Shown piece by piece: positions 17,542 through 26,087 of a stretch of DNA of 64,000 bases. Origin of the DNA: Streptomyces sp. SW4 (lineage in GTDB: Bacteria > Actinomycetota > Actinomycetes > Streptomycetales > Streptomycetaceae); assembly GCA_003248315.1 (NCBI GenBank), contig QKWM01000004.1, positions 4,771,001 through 4,835,000 on the forward strand. The letters run 5' to 3'. The notes under the pieces were generated by a model, which did no database searches, was not told the DNA's origin, and saw only the letters and a list, made by a program, of their open reading frames with translations. Each line of letters starts with the position of its first letter. Position 1 is the first letter of the stretch. The position numbers and the translations under genes are program-made.

Positions 17542-18783
17542 TCAGACCGGGAGCGGCTCTCCCGCGGCGATGGCGCAACCGACCCAGTACGCGTCGAAGT
17601 TGCGCAGCCGGTGCCCGGCCGGCAGTCCGGTGACGGGCGCGTTCACCAGGAACGGCACCCGCTGCTCGGACAGCCCGCCGTGCGAGCGCAGCGGCTCGGT
17701 GAAACCGGAGATGTCGTGGCGGGCCGGGGTCGTGCCGAGGACGGTGTTGCGTTCGGCGATGACCACGAGGTCCCCGATGCGGTCCGCCGGCAGTTCGAAC
17801 CGGGCGCAGGCCTCCTCGCGGCTCAGGACCGCCTCCACCCCGCCGAGCGCCGCGAGACGGGCCCCACCGCCTCCCGGTCGGCGTCCTGCGGCAGGTGCAC
17901 GGTGGCGTAGGAACCCAGCGCCCCGTGGTGGACGGTGTAGGGTCGGTGATGGGCAGGACGACGCGCGCGGCGCCGGGTGCGAGCACCGCGTCGAGGACGT
18001 CCTGGAGGTGGACGACCCGGGCGACGCCGTCGGCGTCCGCCTTGGCGTTCATGCCGTGGTCGGCGGTGACGACGAGGACGGCCCCGAGGGCGTCGATGCG
18101 CTCGAACCAGTGGTCGAGCATGGCGTAGAAGTCGTTGGCGACGGGGAGCCGGGCGCGTGCTTGTGCTGGATGTAGTCGGTGAGGGAGAGGTACATCAGCT
18201 CCGGCCGGTCCCGGTCGAGGATGTCGGCGCCGGCCGCCAGGACGAGTTCGCTGAGTTCGGCGCTGTAGACCGACGGCAGCTCCATGCCGGTCCGTTCCAG
18301 GACCTTGCCGATGCCGTTCTCCTCCTCGGTGGCCTGGTCGGCCTTCTCCGCGGAGAAGCAGATGCCTCCGGTGAGCCCGCTGCCGAGCAGCCGGCGCAGC
18401 TTGTCCTTGGCGGTGACGACGGCGACCTTGGCGCCCTGCTGCGAGAACGCGGCGAACAGCGTCGGCGCGCGCAGCAGTCCGGGGTCGTTCATCATGACCT
18501 CGGCGCCTGTTGCGGTGTCGTAGAAGTAGTTGCCGCAGATGCCGTGGACGCAGGGCGGCACTCCGGTGGCGATGGAGAGGTTGTTGGGGTTGGTGAAGGA
18601 CGGCATCGTGCAGTCGGCGCGCAGGTCGGCGCCGGCCGCCAGCATGCGCTCCAGGAAGGGCATGCGGCCGTCCGCGATCGCCCGCTCGTGGTAGGCGTCC
18701 TCGCTGCCGTCGATGCACACCACGACGACGGGACGGCGGGGCCGGTGGTAGCGGCGCCCGTTCACTGTCAGCGGTTCGGTCAT
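17542..18783 (-). CDS. phnA: Phosphonoacetate hydrolase (frameshifted)
   Basis: Alkaline-phosphatase-superfamily enzyme that splits the C-P bond of phosphonoacetate to give acetate and phosphate, using two metal ions. About 415 residues. Metal and catalytic motifs are in order: VVVVCIDGSED, the nucleophilic threonine region CTMPSFTNPNNLSIATG, SLTDYIQHKHAPG, VVTADHGMNAKADADG, and late FTEPLRSHGGLSEQ. Three bases are missing, near 18155, 17943 and 17860, together restoring the frame. Start ATG 18783. It is the first gene of the leftward series with transporter and FAD oxidase and is divergent from a LysR gene. Confidence 0.9.
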
Positions 18784-18890
18784 GTGCGGATACACCCCTG
18801 GTGGTCGAAGTCGCCGAGGCAGCGGCCTAGTTCGCCGCCCCGCATCTCATGGGTAACACCGGCCCGGGCGGGGGCAGAACCACCGGATTC

Positions 18891-18907
18891 GCTATGACGG
18901 CCATAGC
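18891..18907. promoter_or_regulatory. Candidate LysR operator between phnA and lysR
   Basis: Perfect dyad GCTATG-ACGGC-CATAGC (6-bp arms, 5-nt spacer) in the 219-bp gap between divergent phnA and lysR genes. Position and size suit a LysR-type recognition site. Confidence 0.6.
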
Positions 18908-19002
18908 TCCCGGCCTCCGTGACCGTGCCGTCCGCACCCTCCCAGGGCGGCCGGCGCGGCTAGGCTCGGCGGCCCGTGAGCGGCGAGGGCGGAGGGAGGC
19001 AC

Positions 19003-19928
19003 GTGGAACTCAACCTCCACCGATTGTGGATCTTCCTGCAGGTCGTGGAGCACCAGGGTTTCTCGGCGGCGGCGCACCGGCTCTACATGAGCCAGCCGTC
19101 GGTCTCCAACCAGGTGCGCCGCCTCGAACAGTCACTGAAGGTGACGCTGATCGACCGCTCGGGCGCCCGGGCCCGGCCCACGGCCGAGGGCGAGGTGCTG
19201 GCCGAGTACGGCAAGCGGGTGTTCCTGCTGGCCGACGAGGCGGTCGCGGCGGTCCAGCAGGTCAGCGGTCTGGCGTCGGGCCGGCTGCTGGTGGGCGGCT
19301 CCACCACGGTGGGCACCTATCTGCTGCCGCCGCTGCTGGCCCGCTTCTCCGAACGGCACCCCGGCATCGACTGCGACATCTTCGTCGGCAACAACGAGGC
19401 GGTGCTGGACCGGCTGGTCGCCGGTGACATCGGCGTCGCGGTGGTCGCCGGAGTGCCGACCGCGTCCCGGCTGGTGACCGAGACCGTGCTGGACGAGCGC
19501 CTGGTGCTGATCGCCGCGCCGGGGCATCCGCTGACGGACCGGGACCGGATCGGCCCGGACGATCTCACCGGCGTCCGCTTCCTGCTGCGCGAACCGGGCT
19601 CGCAGACCCGCCTGCTCCAGGAGCAGGCCCTCGCCGAATGGGGGCTGGCGGACGCGTCCCGCAGCGACGTGTGGGGGCCCGAAGCGCTCAAGCAGTGCGT
19701 GTCGGCCGGGCTGGGCCTGGCCCTCATCTCGGAGCACGCCGTCGTGGACGACGTCGGCGCCGGCACGCTCGCGGTCCTCCCGGTCACCCGCTGCCCAGGT
19801 CCCGGCCGGTGAGTCTCGTCCACCGCCGCGACCGCCTGCTCTCACCGGCCGAACGGGCCTTCATCGGCCTGCTGCGCACCGTCGGCCAGTGGCCGCGGGA
19901 GCTGACGGGACCCGTGGGCGGCCCCTGA
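19003..19928 (+). CDS. LysR family regulator of the phosphonate locus (frameshifted)
   Basis: About 309-residue LysR/CysB-type regulator. The winged helix reads LWIFLQVVEHQGFSAAAHRLYMSQPSVSNQVRRLEQ. The effector domain starts near GRLLVGGSTTVGTYLLPPLL. GTG 19003 has a strong ribosome site (GGAGGGAGG, about 3 nt away); an upstream GTG at 18976 is in frame but less likely. One base is missing near 19797, after which the protein ends RPVSLVHRRDRLLSPAERAFIGLLR, a normal LysR tail. It is divergent from phnA, with a perfect dyad between, and probably senses a phosphonate or aldehyde intermediate. Confidence 0.88.
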
Positions 19929-20052
19929 CCGGCGCCGGCCGGCGCCGCCGCCCGCCGCCTCCACGGCCGATCACCCCGGTTACTATGCTCACTTCGTCCC
20001 GGAAGGCCGAGAGCCCCGGGGCCGGTCCTGTACGGCAAGGCTGAAGAGACGG

Positions 20053-20820
20053 GTGCCCTGGGAAGTGCTGCGAGAGGTCACCGCGACCCGCTACATCACG
20101 CCACTGCGTGAGGGCGGCTCGCTGCCGGGACTCGTCGAGGCCGACGACCTCGGGACGTACGTCCTGAAGTTCACCGGCGCCGGGCAGGGCCGCAAGACCC
20201 TCGTCGCCGAGGTGGTGTGCGGCGAACTGGCCCGGCGGCTCGGCTTCCGGATGCCGCGCCTGGTGACCGTGGACCTCGACCCGGTGCTGGGGCTCGGCGA
20301 ACCCGACCCGCAGGTGCAGGACCTGCTGAAGTCCAGCGCCGGGCTCAACCTCGGCATGGAGTTCCTGTCCGGCGCGCTCGGCTTCGACCCGCTGGCCTTC
20401 GAGATGAGCCCCGAGGAGGCCGGCCGGATCGTCTGGTTCGACGCGCTGGTGAACAACGTCGACCGCTCCTGGCGCAACCCCAATCTGCTGCGCCTGCACG
20501 GCGAGACCTGGCTCATCGACCACGGGGCGACGATGATCTGGCACCACAACTGGCCCGGCGCCGAAGCCTCGGCCGCCCGCCCCTACGACGCCTCCGACCA
20601 CGCCCTGCTGCGTTTCGCCCCGGACGTGCGCGCCGCGGCCGAGGCGCTGGCGCCCCGCGTCACCGAGGAACTCCTCGCCGAGGTCACCGCCGAGATCCCC
20701 GACGTCTGGCTGGCCGGCGAACCGGGCTTCGCCGGCCCCGACGACCTGCGCCGTGCCTACGCCCGTCCGCTGCTGGCCCGCGCGGCCGGTGTCCACGACC
20801 GCATCGAGGGGCTGAAGTGA
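20053..20820 (+). CDS. HipA-like kinase domain protein
   Basis: Intact 255-residue protein related to the kinase part of HipA, the persistence toxin. Seen: a short N-lobe with a strand-lysine YVLKFTGAGQGRKTL, then the C-lobe catalytic stretch WFDALVNNVDRSWRNPNLL (aspartate and asparagine as in the HxDRHxxN pattern) and a metal-binding LIDHGATMIW in place of DFD. It lacks the extra HipA N-terminal subdomain. GTG start 20053. The last four bases overlap the start of a DUF3037 gene, so the two are translationally coupled. Substrate unknown; no HipB-like antitoxin is adjacent. Confidence 0.82.
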   Translation: MPWEVLREVTATRYITPLREGGSLPGLVEADDLGTYVLKFTGAGQGRKTLVAEVVCGELARRLGFRMPRLVTVDLDPVLGLGEPDPQVQDLLKSSAGLNLGMEFLSGALGFDPLAFEMSPEEAGRIVWFDALVNNVDRSWRNPNLLRLHGETWLIDHGATMIWHHNWPGAEASAARPYDASDHALLRFAPDVRAAAEALAPRVTEELLAEVTAEIPDVWLAGEPGFAGPDDLRRAYARPLLARAAGVHDRIEGLK

Positions 20821-21198
20821 GCGACCGGCACGTCTTCGAGTACGCGCTGCTGCGGGTCGTCCCCCGCGTCGAGCGCGGCGAGTGCGTCAACGCCGGCGTG
20901 CTCGTCTACTGCCGTGCGCGGTCCTTCGTCGCCGCGCGCACCCACCTCGACGAGGCCCGGCTGCTGGCCCTCGACCCGCACGCGGACATCGCCGGGGTGC
21001 GTGCCGCCCTGCGCGCCGTCGAGGGCGTGTGCACCGGCGGGGAGGCCGCGGGCCAGGCGGCGGGGACGACCCCGGCCGCCGCTTCCGCTGGCTGATCGCC
21101 CCCGCTCCACGATCGTGCAGCCGGGCCCGGTCCACACCGGCCTCACCGCCGACCCGGCGGCCGAGACGGAACGGCTGCTGGACCTGCTGGTGCGTTAG
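20817..21198 (+). CDS. DUF3037 protein (two frameshifts)
   Basis: About 128-residue DUF3037 protein, a family repeatedly found next to HipA-like kinases. It begins MSDRHVFEYALLRVVPRVERG from GTG 20817, sharing GTGA with the stop of the kinase gene. Next come GECVNAGVLVYCRARSFV and HLDEARLLALDPHADI. Two bases are missing: near 21057 (before DDPGRRFRWLIAP) and near 21102 (before STIVQPGPVHTGL). The stop TAG 21196-21198 overlaps the stop of the converging gene. Function unknown; partner or target of the kinase is the simplest guess. Confidence 0.78.
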
Positions 21199-21645
21199 CG
21201 CGTTCCGGGCCGGGCCCGGCGCCGGTGCCGCAGCGCGTACCCGGCGGCGAACGAGGCGCCGGTGACGAACGCCAGCCCGACGCCGACGTCCCAGCCGCTC
21301 GGGCCGGCGCCCGACGCGCCGCCGATCCCGCCGCGGACGCCGCGCGTCGGCGAGGTCACGGGCGCGGGCGTGACCGGCGCCGCCGGGGCCGTCGTCGGGC
21401 CGGCCGGCGCGGCCGTCGGGTTCACGGGGGCGATCGGCGGGTTGACCGGGCTGGCCGGGGATCGACGGGGCTGGCGGGCGGATTCGGGGAGTGCTCTCGC
21501 CGGGCCGTGGGCGGCTGGTCGCCGAGATGGTGCCGTCGGTGCCGCCTCCCGGCGACGATCCGTCCTGGGCGGCCGCGGTACCGGCCGCCGGCGCCGTGGC
21601 GGCGACGGCGATCAGCAGGCCCGCGGCGGTGGTACGAGGGCGCAT
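21195..21645 (-). CDS. Secreted/anchored proline-rich small protein (two frameshifts)
   Basis: About 151 residues. Begins with a signal peptide (MRPRTTAAGLLIAVAATAPAAGTAAAQ), then a Pro/Ala/Thr-rich low-complexity stretch with NPPIAPVNPTAAP-like repeats. It ends with a C-terminal membrane segment VGLAFVTGASFAAGYAL and basic tail RHRRRARPGTR, so it would be exported and held in the membrane. Two bases are missing near 21480 and 21458. It converges with DUF3037 and the two stops overlap. No enzyme motif is seen; a cell-surface role is inference. Confidence 0.65.
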
Positions 21646-21781
21646 GACGCCTCCTTTCCGGCCCGAGTGGCTCGCGCCTCGACGCTATGGGCCGGATGGC
21701 GTACGGGCGCGTCACCCTGGGCCGAACGGGGGAGGTACGAAGCGGTACCGCCCTGCCGGGCCAGGTAATGGATCACACCCG

Positions 21782-21822
21782 CCCGGTGTCCCGTTGACAC
21801 CGGGTGCCAGGGCTTCTAGCGT
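21782..21822 (+). promoter_or_regulatory. fabG promoter with -35 inside an inverted repeat
   Basis: TTGACA (21794-21799) and TAGCGT (21817-21822) are spaced 17 bp, fitting a housekeeping-type promoter. The -35 box lies inside a perfect 8-bp inverted repeat, CCCGGTGT (21782-21789) and ACACCGGG (21797-21804). A repressor bound there would block polymerase. Spacing to the fabG start is about 80 bp. Confidence 0.55.
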
Positions 21823-21908
21823 CACGTCTGCCGAAGGTACTAAGCGGTCGCTCACCACCCCGGCGGGCGGGCCGCGCCAGCCGCATCCCCAGGACGAGGA
21901 GAAGCAGC

Positions 21909-22670
21909 ATGTCCACCACTGAGCAGCGGGTCGCCGTCGTGACCGGTGCCGCACGCGGCATCGGTGCCGCGACCGCCGTACGCCTGGCCGCCGAGGGCCG
22001 TGCGGTCGCCGTCCTCGACCTGGACGAGGCCGCCTGCAAGGACACCGTCGAGACGATCACCGCCGCCGGTGGCAAGGCCATCGCGGTCGGCTGCGACGTC
22101 TCCGACGAGGCGCAGGTCGAGGCCGCCGTCGCGCGGATCACCGAGGAGCTCGGCGCGCCGACGATCCTCGTCAACAACGCGGGCGTGCTGCGCGACAACC
22201 TGCTGTTCAAGATGAGCGTGTCCGACTGGGACACCGTCATGAACGTGCACCTGCGCGGCGCCTTCCTGATGTCGAAGGCCTGCCAGAAGCACATGGTCGA
22301 CGCCGGCTTCGGCCGCATCGTCAACCTGTCCTCGTCCTCCGCCCTCGGCAACCGCGGCCAGGTCAACTACTCCGCCGCCAAGGCCGGGCTCCAGGGCTTC
22401 ACCAAGACCCTCGCCAAGGAGCTGGGCAAGTTCGGCATCACGGCCAACGCCGTCGCCCCCGGCTTCATCGCCACCGAGATGACCAAGGCCACCGCCGAGC
22501 GCGTCGGCATGGGCTTCGAGGACTTCAAGGCCGCCGCCGCCACGCAGATCCCGGTCCAGCGCGTCGGCGAGCCGGACGACATCGCCAACGCCATCGCCTT
22601 CTTCACGGGCGAGGCGGCCGGCTTCGTCTCCGGCCAGGTGCTGTACGTCGCCGGCGGACCCCTCGACTAG
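21909..22670 (+). CDS. 3-oxoacyl-ACP reductase-like SDR
   Basis: Intact 253-residue short-chain dehydrogenase of the FabG type. Seen: cofactor loop TGAARGIGAA (about residues 13-22), NNAG, the serine of NLSSSSAL, catalytic YSAAKAG, and C-terminal FVSGQVLYVAGG. It would use NADPH to reduce a 3-oxoacyl chain or related ketone. ATG 21909 follows GAGGAG. The next SDR gene starts 22 bp later, so the two form an operon. From memory this pair with ung nearby is conserved in Streptomyces. Whether it acts in primary or special fatty acid synthesis is unclear. Confidence 0.92.
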   Translation: MSTTEQRVAVVTGAARGIGAATAVRLAAEGRAVAVLDLDEAACKDTVETITAAGGKAIAVGCDVSDEAQVEAAVARITEELGAPTILVNNAGVLRDNLLFKMSVSDWDTVMNVHLRGAFLMSKACQKHMVDAGFGRIVNLSSSSALGNRGQVNYSAAKAGLQGFTKTLAKELGKFGITANAVAPGFIATEMTKATAERVGMGFEDFKAAAATQIPVQRVGEPDDIANAIAFFTGEAAGFVSGQVLYVAGGPLD

Positions 22671-22692
22671 CAGGAACGGGACACCCGAGACC

Positions 22693-23460
22693 ATGACTTC
22701 CCAGGAACTGCCCGCACTCTCGGGCAAGGTCGCCCTCGTCACCGGCGCCAGCCGCGGCATCGGCTACGGCGTCGCCGAGGCGCTGGTCGCGCGCGGCGAC
22801 CGGGTCTGCATCACCGGCCGCAACGAGGACGCGCTGAAGGAGGCCGTCGAGAAGCTCGGCGCCGACCGGGTCATCGGCGTCGCCGGCAAGGCCCACGACG
22901 AGGCCCACCAGGCCGTCGCCGTCGAGCGCACGATGGAGGCCTTCGGCCGCGTCGACTACCTCGTCAACAACGCCGGCACCAACCCGGTGTTCGGGCCGAT
23001 CGCCGACCTCGACCTGAACGTGGCGCGCAAGGTCTTCGAGACCAACGTGGTCTCGGCGCTCGGCTTCGCCCAGCGCACCTGGCACGCCTGGCAGAAGGAC
23101 AACGGCGGCGCGATCGTCAACATCGCCTCCGTCGCGGGGCTCGCGCCCTCCCCGTTCATCGGGGCGTACGGCGTCAGCAAGGCCGCCATGATCAACCTGA
23201 CCGTCCAGCTGGCGCACGAGTTCGCGCCCAAGGTGCGGGTCAACGCGATCGCCCCGGCCGTGGTGAAGACCAAGTTCGCGCAGGCGCTGTACGAGGGCCG
23301 CGAGGAGGAGGCGTCGGCCGCCTACCCGCTCAAGCGTCTCGGAGTGCCGTCCGACATCGGCGGCGCGGCCGCGTTCCTCACCTCGGCCCAGTCCGACTGG
23401 GTCACCGGCCAGACCCTGGTGGTCGACGGCGGCATCTTCCTCAACGCCGGCGTGGCCTGA
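22693..23460 (+). CDS. SDR family oxidoreductase
   Basis: Intact 255-residue classical short-chain dehydrogenase, second gene of the pair. Seen: TGASRGIGYG, NNAGTNPVFGP, NIASVAGLAPSP, catalytic YGVSKAAM, and C-terminal SDWVTGQTLVVDGG. It is only distantly similar to the upstream FabG-like protein, so the pair is not a recent duplication. Substrate unknown; co-transcription suggests related ketone or alcohol chemistry. Confidence 0.92.
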   Translation: MTSQELPALSGKVALVTGASRGIGYGVAEALVARGDRVCITGRNEDALKEAVEKLGADRVIGVAGKAHDEAHQAVAVERTMEAFGRVDYLVNNAGTNPVFGPIADLDLNVARKVFETNVVSALGFAQRTWHAWQKDNGGAIVNIASVAGLAPSPFIGAYGVSKAAMINLTVQLAHEFAPKVRVNAIAPAVVKTKFAQALYEGREEEASAAYPLKRLGVPSDIGGAAAFLTSAQSDWVTGQTLVVDGGIFLNAGVA

Positions 23461-23532
23461 GCTGCGCGTTCGTGAACCCGGGCGGCGTCGCCGCCGACGG
23501 CGCCCGGGTCCGCGGATCGAGACGGACGGGGC

Positions 23533-23548
23533 ATGACAACGTAGTCAT
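23533..23548. promoter_or_regulatory. 16-bp palindrome upstream of the solute-binding protein gene
   Basis: ATGACAACGTAGTCAT: arms ATGAC/GTCAT around a central ACGT, nearly perfect. Its form resembles LacI-type operators. It lies about 95 bp before the lipoprotein start and just after the SDR operon. Confidence 0.5.
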
Positions 23549-23563
23549 CGGCCGGATGATCAA

Positions 23564-23584
23564 AACCCCTGTTCGGAAGGGGTT
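23564..23584. terminator. Short hairpin before the solute-binding protein gene
   Basis: AACCCCT (23564-23570) pairs with AGGGGTT (23578-23584). It could end the SDR operon or fold in the leader of the next gene. Confidence 0.45.
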
Positions 23585-23641
23585 CAGGGGGCTGGTGCTG
23601 CGGTATGGTCTGCCGACCCTTGGTACGGCAGATCGAGGAGC

Positions 23642-25234
23642 GTGCGCGTGTTCAACCGGAACCGATGCCTGCGGCGGGTGGCGGCCATCGCGTCCCTATC
23701 GTCCCTGGTCACCGGGTGCGGCATCCTGTCGTCCGATTCGTCGGACGAGGAAGCGCCCATCCTCGTGGGGACGACCAGCGCTCCCAGTACCCTCGACCCC
23801 GCCGCCTCGTGGGACAGCTCCTGGGAGCTGTTCCGCAACATCTACCAGACGCTGCTGAGTTACCCGAGCGGGGCGACCGCCCCGGAACCGGACGCCGCCG
23901 AGAAGTGCTCCTTCACCGACAGCTCCTACCAGGTCTACCGCTGCGAACTGCGCGAGGGGCTGACCTTCTCCAACGGCGACGCGCTGGACGCGAAGGCCGT
24001 CAAGTACTCGATCGACCGGATCCGCCGGATCAACGTCAACGGCGGCCCGGCCGGCCTGCTGGGCAGCCTCGACCGGGTCGAGGCGCCGAACGGGCGCGAG
24101 GTCGTCTTCCACCTCGGCAAACCCGACGCCACCTTCCCGTTCGTGCTCGCCACGCCCGCGATGTCGATCGTCGACCCCGACAGCTACCCGGCGGACGAGA
24201 TACGCAAGGACGCCTCCGTCCTCGGCTCCGGGCCGTACACGCTGCAGTCCTACGAGGACGGCAAGAAGGCCGAACTGGTCCGCAACGACCGCTACGAGGG
24301 GCTGGCCGAGCACAAGAACGACGCGGTGACCGTCCGCTACTTCCAGGACTCCGGCGCCATGGTGAAGGCGCTGCGGGCCGGTGAGATCCACGTGACCTAC
24401 CGCGGACTGGCCGCCGACGACGTCATCGACCTCCAGGGCGTGTCCACCAAGGACGAGGACCTCCAGCTGATCGAGGGCTCCGCCGCCGACATCAGCTACC
24501 TCGTCTTCAACCCGGAGGACCCCTGGGCGCGCCGCAAGCCCGTGCGCCGCGCCGTCGCCCAGCTCATCGACCGCGCCGCGATCGCGCACAAGGTGTACCA
24601 GGACACCGTCGACCCGCTGTACTCGATGGTCCCCAAGGGCCTGACCGGGCACACCGCCGGCTTCTTCGACGAGTACGGCGACCCCAGCGCCGAAAAGGCC
24701 CGCCGGATCCTCGCGGAGGCCGGCATCACCGAACCCGTGCCGCTCACCCTCTGGTACACCACCGACCGCTACGGCTCCGAGACCGGCCGGGAGTTCGAGG
24801 AGATCGAGCGCCAGCTGGAGGACTCGGGCCTGTTCACCGTCACGCTCAAGGGCCGCCCCTGGAAGACGTTCGCCGAGGGCTACCAGAAGGGCGAGTACCC
24901 GGTGTTCGGCCGCGGCTGGTCGCCCGACTTCCCGGACGCCGAGAACTTCATCGCTCCCTTCGTCGGCAAGCAGAACGCCCTCGGCACGCCCTACGAGGCG
25001 CCCCGGATCACCGAGGAACTGCTGCCCCGGTCCCGCCGGGAGAGCGACCGCGGCGGCGTCGAGAAGGAGTTCGAGGAGGCGCAGAAGATCCTGGTCGAGG
25101 ACGCCCGGCTGCTGCCGCTGTGGCAGGGCAAGCAGTACGTCGCCGCCGACGTCGACATCTCCGGCGCCGAGCGGGCGCTGGACCCCTCGACGATCATGAT
25201 GGTGTGGGAGCTGGGGCGGAAGACGAGCTGGTAG
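23642..25234 (+). CDS. ABC transporter solute-binding lipoprotein, family 5
   Basis: Intact 530-residue lipoprotein of the peptide/nickel-binding (SBP_bac_5) family. A short basic signal peptide ends in the lipobox LVTGC (cysteine near residue 22). The mature protein has family marks: TLDPAASWDSSWELFRNIYQTL at the start, LREGLTFSNGDALDAKAVKYS, and VFGRGWSPDFPDAENF late. It would hold oligopeptides or similar ligands outside the membrane for an ABC importer. No permease or ATPase genes follow; ung is next, so it is an orphan binding protein or works with a distant transporter. A 16-bp palindrome upstream may be its operator. Confidence 0.92.
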   Translation: MRVFNRNRCLRRVAAIASLSSLVTGCGILSSDSSDEEAPILVGTTSAPSTLDPAASWDSSWELFRNIYQTLLSYPSGATAPEPDAAEKCSFTDSSYQVYRCELREGLTFSNGDALDAKAVKYSIDRIRRINVNGGPAGLLGSLDRVEAPNGREVVFHLGKPDATFPFVLATPAMSIVDPDSYPADEIRKDASVLGSGPYTLQSYEDGKKAELVRNDRYEGLAEHKNDAVTVRYFQDSGAMVKALRAGEIHVTYRGLAADDVIDLQGVSTKDEDLQLIEGSAADISYLVFNPEDPWARRKPVRRAVAQLIDRAAIAHKVYQDTVDPLYSMVPKGLTGHTAGFFDEYGDPSAEKARRILAEAGITEPVPLTLWYTTDRYGSETGREFEEIERQLEDSGLFTVTLKGRPWKTFAEGYQKGEYPVFGRGWSPDFPDAENFIAPFVGKQNALGTPYEAPRITEELLPRSRRESDRGGVEKEFEEAQKILVEDARLLPLWQGKQYVAADVDISGAERALDPSTIMMVWELGRKTSW

Positions 25235-25327
25235 GAGCCCCGGCCACGGTCCGGCGGTCCGGTTGTCAGTGGGTCCCGGTAGGTTCTGAGGCACTGGGAA
25301 GTGACCGCGGACCGTAAGGAAGTTGAC

Positions 25328-26010
25328 GTGACCGACATCGCCATGCTGCCCGAGTCCTGGCGCGAGGTGCTCGGCGGCGAACTGCAGGAGCCCTACTTCA
25401 AGGAGCTGATGGAGTTCGTCGAGGAGGAGCGGGCGAAGGGCCCCGTCTACCCGCCGCGGGAGGAGGTCTTCGCCGCGCTGGAGGCCACGCCGTACGACCG
25501 GGTGAAGGTCCTGGTCCTCGGCCAGGACCCGTACCACGGCGAGGGCCAGGGCCACGGCCTGTGCTTCTCGGTCCGCCCGGGCGTGAAGATCCCCCGTCCC
25601 TGCGGAACATCTACAAGGAGATGCACGAGGAGCTGGGCACGCCCATCCCGGACAACGGCTATCTGATGCCCTGGGCGAAGCAGGGCGTCCTGCTGCTCAA
25701 CGCGGTGCTGACGGTCCGGGCCGGCGAGGCGAACTCCCACAAGGGCCGCGGCTGGGAGCTGTTCACCGACGCGGTGATCCGCGCGGTGGCGCGGCGGCCC
25801 GACCCGGCGGTGTTCGTCCTGTGGGGCAACTACGCGCAGAAGAAGCTCCCGCTGATCGACGAGGAGCGGCACGCGGTGGTCAAGGGCGCCCACCCCTCCC
25901 CGCTGTCGGCCAGGAAGTTCTTCGGCTCGCGCCCCTTCACGCAGATCAACGAGGCGGTCGCCCGGCAGGGGCACGAGCCGATCGACTGGACCATCCCCGA
26001 CCTCGGCTGA
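25328..26010 (+). CDS. ung: Uracil-DNA glycosylase (frameshifted)
   Basis: Family 1 uracil-DNA glycosylase of about 227 residues, which removes uracil from DNA to start base excision repair. Seen: the water-activating motif GQDPYHGEGQ (catalytic aspartate), LLLNAVLTVRAGEANSH, and the DNA-intercalating HPSPLSARKFFGSRPF loop. One C is missing near 25593, where KIP should continue PSLRNIYKEM. GTG 25328 start. Length and motifs are normal for the family apart from the frameshift. Confidence 0.95.
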
Positions 26011-26087
26011 CGGAGCCGCCTGACCGGTATCCGCGTCGGCGGCCGTTAGCGTCGTGGGCAACAGCCGACGAGTGCGCGGAGGACGTC

